Both the position numbers and the translations under genes were made by a program. The notes beneath the pieces are model-generated. The model was not told where the DNA came from. It was given only the letters and a program-made list of their open reading frames with translations, and made no database searches. Positions 48,694-58,666 of a DNA stretch of 64,000 nucleotides are shown piece after piece (positions within the stretch are counted from its first letter, which is position 1; every line of letters starts with the position of its first letter). This DNA is from an uncultured Gellertiella sp. (GTDB lineage: Bacteria > Pseudomonadota > Alphaproteobacteria > Rhizobiales > Rhizobiaceae): positions 2,131,001 through 2,195,000 of the forward strand of contig NZ_OY735139.1 of assembly GCF_963457605.1 (NCBI RefSeq). The letters are read 5' to 3'.

Positions 48694-50001
48694 ATGACAC
48701 ATTTTTCGCCGCGCGAAATCGTATCCGAACTGGACCGGCACATAGTCGGCCAGCATGAAGCCAAGCGGGCGGTGGCCATCGCGCTGCGCAACCGCTGGCG
48801 CCGCCAGCAATTGCCCGATGACCTGCGTGACGAGGTGATGCCGAAGAATATCCTGATGATCGGGCCGACCGGCGTCGGCAAGACGGAAATTTCCCGCCGC
48901 CTTGCCAAGCTTGCCGGTGCGCCTTTCATCAAGGTCGAGGCCACCAAATTTACCGAGGTCGGCTATGTCGGCCGCGATGTCGAGCAGATCATCCGCGATC
49001 TGGTCGAGATCGGCATCGGACTGGTGCGCGAGAAGAAGCGTGCCGACGTGCAGGCGGCGGCCCATCAGAATGCCGAGGAACGGGTGCTCGACGCGCTGGT
49101 CGGCGCAACCGCCTCGCCTGCCACCCGCGACAGCTTCCGCAAGAAACTCAGGGCCAACGAACTGGACGACAAGGAAATCGAGATCGACATTGCCGATACC
49201 GCATCGGGCAATCCGGGCTTCGAGATTCCCGGCATGCCGGGTGCCAATATCGGTGTGCTGAACCTCTCCGACATGTTCGGCAAGGCGATGGGAAACCGCA
49301 CCAAGAAACTGAAGACCACGGTGAAGAAGTCCTTTCCGGACCTGATTCGCGATGAATCCGACAAGCTGGTCGACAGCGAGCAGGTGATTCGCGAAGCGGT
49401 GCATGCGGTCGAAAACAACGGCATTGTCTTCCTCGACGAAATCGACAAGATCGCTGCCCGTGATGGCGGCGTGGGGGCTGGCGTGTCGCGTGAAGGCGTG
49501 CAGCGCGACCTGCTGCCTCTGGTGGAAGGCACGACCGTCTCGACCAAGCACGGGCCTGTCAAGACCGACCATATCCTGTTCATTGCCTCCGGCGCCTTCC
49601 ATGTGTCGAAACCCTCCGACCTCCTGCCGGAACTGCAGGGCCGCCTGCCGATCCGGGTCGAGCTGAAACCGCTCACCAGGGAGGATTTCCGCCGCATCCT
49701 GACCGAGCCGGAAGCAAGCCTGATCCGCCAGTACCGGGCGCTGATGGAAACCGAGGACCTCACCCTCGATTTCACCGAGGATGCCATCGATGCACTGGCC
49801 GATGTGGCGGTGCTGCTGAATTCGTCGGTCGAGAATATCGGCGCGCGCCGGCTGCAGACGGTGATGGAACGGGTGCTGGACGAAATTTCCTTCAACGCGC
49901 CGGATCGTGGCGGCAGTGCGGTGACCATCAACGAGGCCTATGTTCGCGATCACGTCGGCGAACTCGCCACCAATACCGACCTGTCGCGTTTCATCCTTTG
50001 A
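48694..50001 (+). CDS. hslU: ATP-dependent protease ATPase subunit HslU
   Basis: 435-residue AAA+ unfoldase that feeds HslV. P-loop [16 protein letters not shown] near residue 57, I-domain about 110-240, Walker [15 protein letters not shown] near residue 250, sensor-2 [20 protein letters not shown], and the C-terminal DLSRFIL that docks into HslV. Confidence 0.97.
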   Translation: MTHFSPREIVSELDRHIVGQHEAKRAVAIALRNRWRRQQLPDDLRDEVMPKNILMIGPTGVGKTEISRRLAKLAGAPFIKVEATKFTEVGYVGRDVEQIIRDLVEIGIGLVREKKRADVQAAAHQNAEERVLDALVGATASPATRDSFRKKLRANELDDKEIEIDIADTASGNPGFEIPGMPGANIGVLNLSDMFGKAMGNRTKKLKTTVKKSFPDLIRDESDKLVDSEQVIREAVHAVENNGIVFLDEIDKIAARDGGVGAGVSREGVQRDLLPLVEGTTVSTKHGPVKTDHILFIASGAFHVSKPSDLLPELQGRLPIRVELKPLTREDFRRILTEPEASLIRQYRALMETEDLTLDFTEDAIDALADVAVLLNSSVENIGARRLQTVMERVLDEISFNAPDRGGSAVTINEAYVRDHVGELATNTDLSRFIL

Positions 50002-50146
50002 CGGGATTGCAGGCGGGGCCGGGCTTGCCTGTGTCCTGCCTGCATCGACCACGGCAAATCCGGCGCTATTGCGTCGGCGACCTCGACAGGTGCCCGGCAT
50101 GTTTCTAAAGCAGGTCTCCATTCGAATGCGGTGGCGGGCTTCATTT

Positions 50147-50161
50147 GGCCAAATTTTGGCC
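50147..50161. promoter_or_regulatory. Short palindrome upstream of the DUF1402 gene
   Basis: GGCCAAATTTTGGCC is a 7-1-7 perfect inverted repeat, 45 bp ahead of the GTG start. It may be an operator; no regulator is assigned. Confidence 0.3.
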
Positions 50162-50206
50162 TCACGCAGCACGTCTCTGACATGGTGATTCCCCGGGGTT
50201 GATGCG

Positions 50207-51157
50207 GTGCGACATATTCTTGCAGTTTTCTGCCTGGCAGCCGCCAGCATCTGGACAAGCCTTTCTGCGGCAGAGGCTGTCACGGTCGTGCCCCCGGGAA
50301 ACCGGCATGCGGAACAGCCGCCCATTCCCGGCGCTTCCGTGCGACGCACCCGGGCGGGCAAAACCACATTCGACATCAAATACGAGAAAATCCGCGATCT
50401 GCTGGCGAGCGACGATGATCTGAGGGCCAAGGTCAAGTCGACCGCCCGTGCCTATGGCATCGATCCGGTCCACATCGCCGGCGCGCTGGTCGGTGAACAT
50501 ACTTATAATGTCGATGCCTATGACCGGCTGCAATCCTATTACGTCAAGGCCGCCGCCTATGCGGGCAACAGCTTTGTCTTTGCCTATGATGGGGAGAAGG
50601 TGGACGAATTTGTCGCAAGGCCGGAATTTTCAGCCTGTGGCAAATTCAGCGATTCCTATCACCTTTGGACCTGCCGCGAGATGATCTGGGAAGACAAGTT
50701 CCGCGGCAAGACGGTCGGGGGCAAGGATTTTCCCGACAATCGCTTCAGCGCGGTATTCTTCCAGCCCTTCTATGCCGGGCAGACCTTCGGTCTCGGCCAG
50801 GTCAATCCGCTGACGGCCCTGAAACTGTCGGATCTTGTCCATGCCCGCTCCGGCGTCACCAGGCTTGACGAGGCGAACGCCTCCAGCGTCTATGACGCGA
50901 TCATGGATCCCGACATGTCGCTCGACTTCATCGGCGCCGCCATTCGCCAGTCGATTGACGATTACCGGTCAATTGCCGGTATGGACATTTCGAACAACCC
51001 CGGCATCACGGCCACACTCTATAATCTCGGCAACACCTCGCAGCGGGCAGAGGCACTGGCGGCAAGAAACCGGGGCGGACAGCAGGTCCTGCCGGAAGAG
51101 AACTATTATGGCTGGCTGATCAATGACAAGCTTTCCGAATTGCGGAAGCTGTTCTGA
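50207..51157 (+). CDS. DUF1402 secreted protein
   Basis: 316-residue protein with a signal peptide (RHILAVFCLAAASIWTSLSAAEA, cleavage probably near residue 22). The mature part contains YGIDPVHIAGALVGEHTYNVDAYDRLQSYYVKAAAY and FGLGQVNPLTALKLSDLV, which recalls the goose-lysozyme/Slt-like fold (a glutamate in GALVGEHTYN followed by a GQVNP motif). A periplasmic glycan-cleaving role is possible but unproven. The start codon is GTG at 50207. The P450 gene follows by 119 bp. Confidence 0.8.
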   Translation: MRHILAVFCLAAASIWTSLSAAEAVTVVPPGNRHAEQPPIPGASVRRTRAGKTTFDIKYEKIRDLLASDDDLRAKVKSTARAYGIDPVHIAGALVGEHTYNVDAYDRLQSYYVKAAAYAGNSFVFAYDGEKVDEFVARPEFSACGKFSDSYHLWTCREMIWEDKFRGKTVGGKDFPDNRFSAVFFQPFYAGQTFGLGQVNPLTALKLSDLVHARSGVTRLDEANASSVYDAIMDPDMSLDFIGAAIRQSIDDYRSIAGMDISNNPGITATLYNLGNTSQRAEALAARNRGGQQVLPEENYYGWLINDKLSELRKLF

Positions 51158-51276
51158 GGCCGGACGGGACGCTGAAACCGGTATTCCGGTAAAATCGCCC
51201 TACACATTTGAGTGGTACGCATTAGATTGTGGTGGGTGCTTGCCTCCGGCAAGACGCACGTCGTTCAGGACCGCTC

Positions 51277-52701
51277 ATGCTGCCAGACATCGAAAGTTTC
51301 GAACCCCCGGCCCCGGTGCCGCGTACCGTGCCGCCATCACGTCTGACCGTCGTCGCAACCTTGCTGAACAACCCGCTCGAACTCTGGGGCGAGCCTTCCT
51401 ATACGCTGCCGTGGATTGACGTCTCCTTCTTCGGCGAACGCACGCTGATTGCCAATGATCCCGGCCTCATTCGCCATGTGCTGGTCGACAATGCCGCCAA
51501 TTACCGGATGGCGACCATCCGCCAGCTGATCCTGCGGCCGATCCTGCGCGATGGCTTGCTGACAGCCGAAGGCGAGGTGTGGAAGCGGTCGCGCAGGGCC
51601 ATGGCCCCGGTTTTCACGCCTCGCCATGCCCGTGGCTTTGCCCGGCAGATGCTGGAGAAATCGGAAACCTTCGTCACCCGTTACGCCCATGTGACCGACA
51701 CCGGCGAAATCGTCGATATCGCCACCCACATGACGGAAATGACCTTCGAGATTCTTTCCGAAACCCTGTTTTCGGGCGAGATTGCCACGGCGACCGATGA
51801 TTTTGCCGGTGATGTCGAAGCGCTCCTGCACCGGATGGGCCGGGTCGATCCGATGGACCTGCTGCGGGCACCGGCCTTCGTGCCGCGCCTGACCCGGTTT
51901 GGCGGGCGCAGGGTGCTGAACAAGTTCCGCGCCGTGGTCGCCGAAACCATCAACCGCCGCCGCCAGCACCTTGCCCGGGACCGGGCGTCGGCGCCTGACG
52001 ATTTCCTCACCCTGCTGCTTGAGGCCTCCGGTCCGGACGGGCTCGGCATGGCGGAGATCGAGGACAATATCCTGACCTTCATCGGGGCCGGACACGAGAC
52101 GACGGCGCGGGCGCTTGCCTGGACCCTTTATTGCGTTGCCCACCTGCCGCGCTGGCGCGAGACGATGGAAGCGGAAGTGGATTTGGTCCTGGGGGAGGGC
52201 GTCCCGCCGGTCGAATGGCTCGACCGCATGCCGCATGTCCGCGCCGCCTTCGAAGAAGCGCTGCGACTCTATCCGCCCGCCCCCTCGATCAACCGCGCGG
52301 CCATTGCCCCCGACAGCTTTACGGATCAGGGCGGCAAGACAGTGGAGATCCGCCCCGGCACCACCGTTCTGGTCATGCCCTGGACCCTGCATCGCCACGC
52401 ACTCTATTGGGAAAAGCCGCGTGAATTCCGTCCGCAGCGCTTTCTGCCGGAAAACCGCGACCAGATCGGGCGGTTCCAGTATCTCCCCTTCGGGGCAGGC
52501 CCGCGCATCTGCATCGGCGCAACCTTCGCGCTTCAGGAAGCCGTGATCGCGCTTGCGGTGCTGATGCGGCACTGGCGGTTTGACGCGGTGGAAGGTGTCC
52601 GGGTCTGGCCGGTGCAGAAACTGACCACCCAGCCCCTGAACGGGCTGCCGATGCGGGTGTCGAAACGCCCGAGCCCTGTTGTCAAGGGTGAGGCTGCTTG
52701 A
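51277..52701 (+). CDS. Cytochrome P450
   Basis: 474-residue heme monooxygenase. I-helix oxygen-binding FIGAGHETTARAL near residue 270, K-helix EALRLYP (ExxR), PERF-like FRPQRFLPE, and the heme loop FGAGPRICIG with the cysteine ligand near residue 411. No membrane anchor, as usual for bacterial forms. ATG 51277 has AGGA upstream. No ferredoxin or reductase is encoded nearby, so redox partners and substrate are unknown. Confidence 0.93.
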   Translation: MLPDIESFEPPAPVPRTVPPSRLTVVATLLNNPLELWGEPSYTLPWIDVSFFGERTLIANDPGLIRHVLVDNAANYRMATIRQLILRPILRDGLLTAEGEVWKRSRRAMAPVFTPRHARGFARQMLEKSETFVTRYAHVTDTGEIVDIATHMTEMTFEILSETLFSGEIATATDDFAGDVEALLHRMGRVDPMDLLRAPAFVPRLTRFGGRRVLNKFRAVVAETINRRRQHLARDRASAPDDFLTLLLEASGPDGLGMAEIEDNILTFIGAGHETTARALAWTLYCVAHLPRWRETMEAEVDLVLGEGVPPVEWLDRMPHVRAAFEEALRLYPPAPSINRAAIAPDSFTDQGGKTVEIRPGTTVLVMPWTLHRHALYWEKPREFRPQRFLPENRDQIGRFQYLPFGAGPRICIGATFALQEAVIALAVLMRHWRFDAVEGVRVWPVQKLTTQPLNGLPMRVSKRPSPVVKGEAA

Positions 52702-52784
52702 CAAAATCCAGGCGAAACAGTCATTTCGCGCCGGAAAACTGCCGTTTGTAGCCAAGCGGCTGGCCTGCGGCTGTGCAATATGGA

Positions 52785-52881
52785 GTTTGAGCGCTCAAAC
52801 TCGTTTGAACGAAATGACAAACGAAAACAATAAGCGCCAGAACCTGACAGGTTCCGTATGAACCTGACAGGTTCTGGCGCT
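52785..52881. promoter_or_regulatory. Dense operator-like region upstream of the hydantoinase gene
   Basis: Three kinds of symmetric motif within 97 bp: a perfect 16-bp palindrome GTTTGAGCGCTCAAAC (52785-52800); a direct repeat AACGAAA (52808-52814 and 52820-52826, 12-bp period) of the kind bound by DeoR-family proteins; and two copies of the 15-bp palindrome GAACCTGACAGGTTC (52840-52854 and 52860-52874), 20 bp apart centre to centre. The twin copies are extended by AGCGCCA/TGGCGCT into a 22-bp-arm inverted repeat (52833-52881). A TTGACA at 52698-52703 lies upstream. The next start codon is 48 bp downstream. Confidence 0.65.
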
Positions 52882-52928
52882 GGTCGAATTCCCTGAATGA
52901 AATCCCCTGAACCGGAGACTGGCAGATC

Positions 52929-54932
52929 GTGGCGTCCCATTTTCTTCTCGGCATCGACACGGGCGGTACCTATACCGATGCGGCCCTGTTCCACGAAACC
53001 CGCGGTGTCGTTGCCAAGGCCAAGTCGCTGACCACACGGCATGATCTCGCCGTCGGCATTTCCGGCGCGGTGGATGCGGTGATCGCGGCTGCGGGCATTC
53101 CGGTGTCCGCCATCAGCCTCGTCTCGCTGTCGACGACGCTTGCCACCAATGCACTGGTCGAAGGGCAGGGCGGGCGTTCCGGGCTGGTGATGATCGGCTT
53201 TGGTCCCGATGACCTGAAGCGTGACGGGCTTGAAGCCGCGCTTGGCAGTGATCCGGTGATCTTCCTGCCGGGCGGCCACAATGTGCATGGCAATGAAACG
53301 CCGCTCGAACTTGACCATTTGGCGGCTGCCTTGCCGGAGTTGTCGAAGTCCGTCTCCTCATTCGCCGTGGCCGGCTATTTTGCCGTGCGCAATCCCGCCC
53401 ACGAAATCCGGGTGCGCGATTTCATTCTGGAAAACTCCCATCTGCCGGTCACCTGCAGCCATGAGCTCTCCTCCAGGCTCGGCGGCCCCCGCCGGGCGCT
53501 GACGACGCTGCTGAATTCCCGGCTGGTGTCGATGATCGACCGGCTGGTCGGGGCCTGCGAGCGGTTTCTGGAAGGCCGGGGCATTCATGCGCCGATGATG
53601 GTGGTGCGTGGCGATGGTGCGCTGATTTCGGCTGCCGAAGCCAAGGTCCGCCCCATCGAAACCATCCTGTCCGGCCCGGCTGCAAGCCTGGTCGGCGCAC
53701 GCTACCTGACCGGTCTCGACAACGCCGTGGTCTCCGACATCGGCGGCACCACCACCGATGTCGCGGTGCTGGAGGATGGCCGTCCGCGCCTGGATGCGGA
53801 AGGAGCCGTCGTCGGCGGCTACCGCACCATGGTCGAGGCGGTGGCGATGCGCACCTACGGGCTCGGCGGTGATTCGGAAGTCCGGATCAACGATCGCGGT
53901 CTTGAGGCGAAGTTCACCCTCGGCCCGCGCCGCTTCCTGCCCTTGAGCCTGCTTGCCGCAAGCCATGGCGCCATCGTGGTCGAAACGCTGGAGCGCCAGA
54001 TCCGCACCACCCATATCGGTCGCCACGACGGCAAGTTTGCCATCCGCACCGGCGTGCCGGATCATCTGGCAAGCGGCCTGCAGGCGCAGGAACAGGCCCT
54101 GTTCGACCGGATCGGCACCACGCCCATTCCCCTTGACCAGTTGTTGATGAGCACGCCGCAGCGGGCAACACTCGACCGGCTGGTATCACGGGGTCTGGTG
54201 CATCTGTCAGGCATTACCCCTTCCGATGCCATGCATGTGCTCGGCCGCCAGGGCCAGTGGCATGGCGAGGCCGCCCGCCTCGGGCTGGCGCTTGCCGCCC
54301 GCGCCAAGGACGGGGCCGGCAGGCCGCTCGCCCAGAGCCCGGAGGAATTTGCCGAAAGGATCGTCGATCAGCTGACCCGGCAATCCTGCGAAGTGATTCT
54401 CGCCGCCTGCCTGCTGGATGATGGTGTTGTCGGCGTCAACACGAAGGAATCGGTCGAAATCGACCGGGCTCTGCGCCGCAAGCCCGGCATTGTCCGCTTC
54501 GGGGTCGGGCTGGATCGCCCGCTGGTCGGCCTCGGGGCCTCGGCACCGGTTTATTATCCCGCCATTGCCGACATGCTGGATTCGGCCTCCTCGATCCCCC
54601 CGGATGCCGATGTCGCCAATGCCATCGGGGCGGTGGTCGGGCAGGTGCGCGCCAGCGTCACCGTTTTCGTCACCTCGCCGGAAGAGGGGATCTTCGTCGT
54701 CAACGGAGCCGGTGTGACGGTGCGGATGACCAATGAGGCGGCCAGTTTCGAGCTCGCCCGCGACCGCGCCCAGATGGCAGCGCTGGCGCAGGCCCGTCTC
54801 AACGGGGCAGATGAACCGGTCGTCGACGTGCGCGCCGAAGTCGATGCGCCGGAAGTCGAGGGCAGCCGCAAGCTGATCGAAGCCCGCTTCATTGCCACCG
54901 CCTCCGGTCGCCCGCGCATTGCCGTCGCGTGA
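52929..54932 (+). CDS. Hydantoinase/oxoprolinase family protein (HyuA-like)
   Basis: 667-residue ASKHA-type ATPase. N-terminal hydantoinase A domain (LLGIDTGGTYTDAALF near residue 6; STTLATNALVEGQGG near residue 65), central VVSDIGGTTTDVAVLEDG near residue 262, and VRTYGLGGDSEVRIN-type loop (MRTYGLGGDSEVRINDRG). Family members hydrolyse cyclic amides or carboxylate ketones with ATP. No HyuB partner is adjacent, unlike most hydantoinase/oxoprolinase loci. Start is GTG at 52929 with GGAGA 11 bp upstream. Lies just after a dense operator-like region and before glcB. Confidence 0.88.
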   Translation: MASHFLLGIDTGGTYTDAALFHETRGVVAKAKSLTTRHDLAVGISGAVDAVIAAAGIPVSAISLVSLSTTLATNALVEGQGGRSGLVMIGFGPDDLKRDGLEAALGSDPVIFLPGGHNVHGNETPLELDHLAAALPELSKSVSSFAVAGYFAVRNPAHEIRVRDFILENSHLPVTCSHELSSRLGGPRRALTTLLNSRLVSMIDRLVGACERFLEGRGIHAPMMVVRGDGALISAAEAKVRPIETILSGPAASLVGARYLTGLDNAVVSDIGGTTTDVAVLEDGRPRLDAEGAVVGGYRTMVEAVAMRTYGLGGDSEVRINDRGLEAKFTLGPRRFLPLSLLAASHGAIVVETLERQIRTTHIGRHDGKFAIRTGVPDHLASGLQAQEQALFDRIGTTPIPLDQLLMSTPQRATLDRLVSRGLVHLSGITPSDAMHVLGRQGQWHGEAARLGLALAARAKDGAGRPLAQSPEEFAERIVDQLTRQSCEVILAACLLDDGVVGVNTKESVEIDRALRRKPGIVRFGVGLDRPLVGLGASAPVYYPAIADMLDSASSIPPDADVANAIGAVVGQVRASVTVFVTSPEEGIFVVNGAGVTVRMTNEAASFELARDRAQMAALAQARLNGADEPVVDVRAEVDAPEVEGSRKLIEARFIATASGRPRIAVA

Positions 54933-55040
54933 TTGTTTCCAAAATGGAATAAATCTTTAGAACTTTAGCTCAATTGACTGGGGGCCAGTCTCTGTCAGCA
55001 TCCGTTTTGCGACATTCGCAACAGCATGAGCGGAGCAGAC

Positions 55041-57212
55041 ATGAGCTTTACCCAGATCAGCGGCCTTTCCATCGATACCGAGCTTCGCGATTTCCTTGTC
55101 GCGGAGGTTTTGCCGGGTACCGGCATGGACCAGGAGCGGTTCTTTGCCGGTTTTTCCGCTCTCGTGCATGAACTCGCGCCGAAAAATCGCGCCCTTCTGG
55201 CAAGGCGCGATGCGCTGCAGGCGCAAATCGATGCCTGGCACCGCAGCCATGGCGGCCCGTCCGATCCCGCGGCCTACGAGGCCTTCCTGCGCGACATCGG
55301 CTATATCGTCCCCGAAGGTCCGGATTTTGCGATCACCACCGAAAATGTCGACCGGGAAATCGCCGAGATCGCCGGGCCGCAACTGGTCGTGCCGGTGATG
55401 AACCCGCGCTACGCGCTGAATGCCGCAAATGCCCGCTGGGGCTCTCTCTACGATGCGCTCTATGGCACCGATGCGCTGCCGCTGAGCGCGGGTGCCGAGC
55501 GGGGCGCAGCCTTCAATCCGCTGCGCTGCCGCGCCGTCTGCACCTGGGTCCGGCATTTTCTCGACGAGGCCCTGCCGATCGACGGCTTTTCGTGGGTCGG
55601 CGCCCAGTACTTCTCGGTGATCAATGGCGCTCTGTCGATCCGGACCGCCGCCGGACAGGCGGCACCGCTCACCGATCCCGCGCAGTTCATCGCCTATATA
55701 GGCGATCCCGCCAGGCCGGATGTCCTGGTCTTCGAACATCATGGCCTGCATATCGAGATCCTCTTCGACGCAACCACCCCGGTGGGTGCGCTCGATCCCG
55801 CCGGAATATCGGATATCTGGCTGGAATCCGCCGTCACCGTGATCATGGATTGCGAGGATTCGGTCGCGGCGGTCGATACCGGGGACAAGGTCATCGTCTA
55901 TCGCAACTGGCTCGGGCTGATGAAGGGCGATCTCAGCGAGGAGCTGGTCAAGAACGGCAAGGTGGTGACCCGCAGGCTCAATGCCGACCAGGACTATACG
56001 GCTGCCGACGGATCGGTCTTCACCTTCAAATGTACCGCGCTGATGCTGGTGCGCAATGTCGGCCATCTCATGACCAATCCGGCAATACGGGACCGCGATG
56101 GCTACGAGGTGCCGGAAGGGATCATGGATGCTGTCATCACCGCGCTGATCGCCCTCCATGACATCGGTCCGAACGGCCGCCGGCAGAATTCGCGGAAGGG
56201 TTCGATGTATGTGGTCAAGCCCAAGATGCACGGGCCGGAGGAGGTTGCCTTTGCCTGCGAGATCTTCGCCCGCGTCGAGGATCTGCTTGGCCTTGCCCGC
56301 AACAGCATCAAGATGGGCATCATGGACGAGGAGCGGCGCACGACGGTCAACCTGAAGGAATGCATCCGCGCCGCATCCGGGCGGATCGTCTTCATCAATA
56401 CCGGCTTCCTTGACCGCACCGGCGATGAAATCCACACCTCGATGGAAGCTGGCCCGATGATCCGCAAGGGCGACATGAAGAAGAGCACCTGGATAGCTGC
56501 CTATGAAAACTGGAATGTCGATACCGGCCTCGCCTGCGGTCTTTCGGGCCGGGCGCAGATCGGCAAGGGCATGTGGGCCATGCCCGACCAGATGGCCGCC
56601 ATGCTGGAACAGAAGATCGCCCACCTGCTCGCCGGTGCCAATACCGCCTGGGTGCCCTCGCCGACAGGGGCCACCATCCACGCGATCCATTATCACCGGG
56701 TCAAGGTGTCCGCCGTGCAGGAAAGCCTCAGGCATCGGCAAAAGGCCCGGCTGCAGGACATATTGTCGATTCCGGTGGCGGTGCGGCCGAACTGGACGCA
56801 GGACGATATCCATCGCGAACTCGACAACAACGCGCAAGGCATCCTCGGCTATGTCGTGCGCTGGATCGACCAGGGGGTCGGCTGTTCCAAGGTGCCCGAC
56901 ATCAACAATGTCGGACTGATGGAAGATCGGGCCACCTTGCGGATTTCCTCCCAGCACATGGCGAACTGGCTGCATCACGGGGTGGTCAGCGAGACCGAGA
57001 TCGTCGAGACCATGCAGCGCATGGCCAGGGTGGTCGATGGCCAGAATGCCGGTGACCCCCTCTATCAGCCGATGGCCACCGATTTCGAGCGTTCGATTGC
57101 CTATCAGGCCGCTCTGGAACTGGTGATGAAAGGCCGCGACCAGCCGAACGGCTATACCGAACCTGTCCTCCACCGCCGCCGTCTGGAAGCCAAGGCCCGC
57201 GCCCGGCATTGA
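55041..57212 (+). CDS. glcB: Malate synthase G
   Basis: Condenses glyoxylate and acetyl-CoA to malate (glyoxylate shunt). 723 residues, exactly the usual length, when the ATG at 55041 is used; it has GGAG at a good distance, and an in-frame ATG at 55026 would add five residues. Motifs: [44 protein letters not shown] near residue 265, [17 protein letters not shown] near residue 455. Two short palindromes, TTCCA-aaa-TGGAA (54937-54949) and GACTGG-ggg-CCAGTC (54976-54990), lie upstream and may be control sites. A terminator follows. Confidence 0.96.
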   Translation: MSFTQISGLSIDTELRDFLVAEVLPGTGMDQERFFAGFSALVHELAPKNRALLARRDALQAQIDAWHRSHGGPSDPAAYEAFLRDIGYIVPEGPDFAITTENVDREIAEIAGPQLVVPVMNPRYALNAANARWGSLYDALYGTDALPLSAGAERGAAFNPLRCRAVCTWVRHFLDEALPIDGFSWVGAQYFSVINGALSIRTAAGQAAPLTDPAQFIAYIGDPARPDVLVFEHHGLHIEILFDATTPVGALDPAGISDIWLESAVTVIMDCEDSVAAVDTGDKVIVYRNWLGLMKGDLSEELVKNGKVVTRRLNADQDYTAADGSVFTFKCTALMLVRNVGHLMTNPAIRDRDGYEVPEGIMDAVITALIALHDIGPNGRRQNSRKGSMYVVKPKMHGPEEVAFACEIFARVEDLLGLARNSIKMGIMDEERRTTVNLKECIRAASGRIVFINTGFLDRTGDEIHTSMEAGPMIRKGDMKKSTWIAAYENWNVDTGLACGLSGRAQIGKGMWAMPDQMAAMLEQKIAHLLAGANTAWVPSPTGATIHAIHYHRVKVSAVQESLRHRQKARLQDILSIPVAVRPNWTQDDIHRELDNNAQGILGYVVRWIDQGVGCSKVPDINNVGLMEDRATLRISSQHMANWLHHGVVSETEIVETMQRMARVVDGQNAGDPLYQPMATDFERSIAYQAALELVMKGRDQPNGYTEPVLHRRRLEAKARARH

Positions 57213-57249
57213 GGAGGACGCGCAGGGGCAGAGAACGGAACCCCACGAA

Positions 57250-57281
57250 AAAGGCCGTCCGGATCGCTCCGGACGGCCTTT
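57250..57281. terminator. Bidirectional terminator between glcB and the L,D-transpeptidase gene
   Basis: 14-bp perfect stem AAAGGCCGTCCGGA / TCCGGACGGCCTTT with loop TCGC. The left side is preceded by A residues, so it can act for both convergent genes. Confidence 0.88.
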
Positions 57282-57304
57282 GGATTTGAAAAGCGATGGG
57301 CCTT

Positions 57305-57967
57305 TTACTGGATCACCACCACGCGGGCGCTCTTGCCCGGACGAACCCGGTCATAGAGGTCGATGATGTCCTGGTTGATCAGGCGGATGCAGCCCGAAGA
57401 GGCCGCCGTGCCGATGGAGGCCCATTCCGGCGTGCCATGCAGGCGGAACAGCGTGTCCTGGCCCTTGTCATTGTAGAGATACATGGCGCGCGCGCCGAGC
57501 GGGTTGGTGATGCCGGGATCCATGCCCTTCTCGACATATTTTGCCACTTCCGGCTTGCGCACCGCCATTTCCTTCGGTGGATGCCAGGTCGGCCATTCCT
57601 GCTTCCAGGCCACATAGGCCTCGCCGCCCCAGGCGAAGCCCTGTCTGCCGACGCCGATGCCGTAGCGCACGGCCTTTTCCCCGGGCAGCACATAATAGAG
57701 ATGCCGTTCGCGGGTCTTCACCACGATGGTGCCGGGACGCTCGTCGCCATCATAGGCGACGATCTGGCGGCGGAATTCCGGATCGACGCGCTTCACCGGG
57801 ATCGCCGGAAGGGCAAAGCCCGCATCGGTGACCGGCTCATAGGCGTCATTGAAAATTTCCGCCTTGGCAACCTTGGTGGAATCAGGTGCGGAGGAAGTGG
57901 TCGAGCAGCCGGCCGTTGCAAGCAGCGTGATCAGGCCAAATGCGGTCAGGGCATTGCGGAAACGCAT
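57305..57967 (-). CDS. L,D-transpeptidase (YkuD/ErfK family), putative lipoprotein
   Basis: 220 residues with a signal sequence RFRNALTAFGLITLLATAGC whose cysteine at about residue 21 resembles a lipobox but has Thr at -3, so lipidation is uncertain. The YkuD domain ends in RLHGTPEWASIGTAASSGCIRL, with the catalytic His and Cys (HGTPxxxxxG...SSGCIR). The family forms 3-3 or lipoprotein cross-links in peptidoglycan. Divergent from mmcB with a 183-bp gap. Confidence 0.92.
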   Translation of the reverse strand: MRFRNALTAFGLITLLATAGCSTTSSAPDSTKVAKAEIFNDAYEPVTDAGFALPAIPVKRVDPEFRRQIVAYDGDERPGTIVVKTRERHLYYVLPGEKAVRYGIGVGRQGFAWGGEAYVAWKQEWPTWHPPKEMAVRKPEVAKYVEKGMDPGITNPLGARAMYLYNDKGQDTLFRLHGTPEWASIGTAASSGCIRLINQDIIDLYDRVRPGKSARVVVIQ

Positions 57968-58150
57968 GGGAAGGACTCTTGATTTTGGGAAAGGATTCGC
58001 CGATGGTTTGCACCATCCTTGAACATGGTTTATTTTCCATTAACCGTGGACGCGCAAGATATTGCGGAGCAACAGGTCTGGTTGGTTGCGCAAAATAGAA
58101 ATTCATTGCTTTTTTGCAACAAATCTATTCGCCCGGAGCGGGATATCCCC

Positions 58151-58651
58151 ATGACAATCCTCTCGCTGCATGCTTCCAACCCGCTGATCGACGGACGCCA
58201 GTCGGAAAAGGCAATGCTGGTGCGGCGCGGCATGCAGGCGTTGCTTGCCAACATGCGGCATGTGGCGCTGGCCGAGATGCCACTGTCGAGCGGCCGCCGG
58301 GCCGATCTCATCACCCTGTCGGAAAAGGGCGAGATCTGGATCATCGAAATCAAGTCGTCGATCGATGATTTTCGCGTCGACCGGAAATGGCCGGACTATC
58401 GCAGCCATTGCGACCGGCTGTTCTTCGCCACCCATCCCGAAGTGCCTCCAGACATTTTCCCGGAGGATGCGGGCCTGTTCCTCAGCGATGGCTATGGCGC
58501 ACACCTGGTGCGCGAAGCGCCGGAACACCGCCTGCCGCCCGCTGCGCGCAAGGCCGTGACGCTCGCCATCGCCCGGATCGCCACGGCACGTCTGACCCAT
58601 GCCGAACGGCTGCTCGGCCCGCTTCCGCCGGTCCCGCCGACGCAAGACTGA
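58151..58651 (+). CDS. mmcB: MmcB family DNA repair protein (PD-(D/E)xK nuclease fold)
   Basis: 166-residue protein; the nuclease-fold motif is LSSGRRADLITLSEKGEIWIIEIKSS (D...ExK) near residues 46-71, followed by DFRVDRKWPDYRSHCDRLFFATHPEVP. In Caulobacter MmcB contributes to mitomycin resistance within the SOS response. ATG at 58151 (MTILSLHASNPLIDG) is chosen; the open frame upstream is not conserved. I see no clear GTTC-N7-GTTC type SOS box upstream. Confidence 0.88.
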   Translation: MTILSLHASNPLIDGRQSEKAMLVRRGMQALLANMRHVALAEMPLSSGRRADLITLSEKGEIWIIEIKSSIDDFRVDRKWPDYRSHCDRLFFATHPEVPPDIFPEDAGLFLSDGYGAHLVREAPEHRLPPAARKAVTLAIARIATARLTHAERLLGPLPPVPPTQD

Positions 58652-58666
58652 TCCTGTTGCAAAAAT

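Noticed and set aside
48073-50436. A 787-codon minus-strand open frame opposite hslV-hslU
   Set aside because: Antisense to two conserved genes across their intergenic region, no recognisable motif, low-complexity composition.
54957-57209. A 750-codon open frame on the minus strand opposite glcB
   Set aside because: It mirrors a well-supported malate synthase in GC-rich DNA, where antisense frames stay open by codon bias; the translation is His/Gly/Arg-rich and shows no domain.
57968-58150. LexA/SOS box upstream of mmcB
   Set aside because: Expected for the family, but no GTTC-N7-GTTC or GAAC-N7-GTTC pattern is present in the 183-bp gap.
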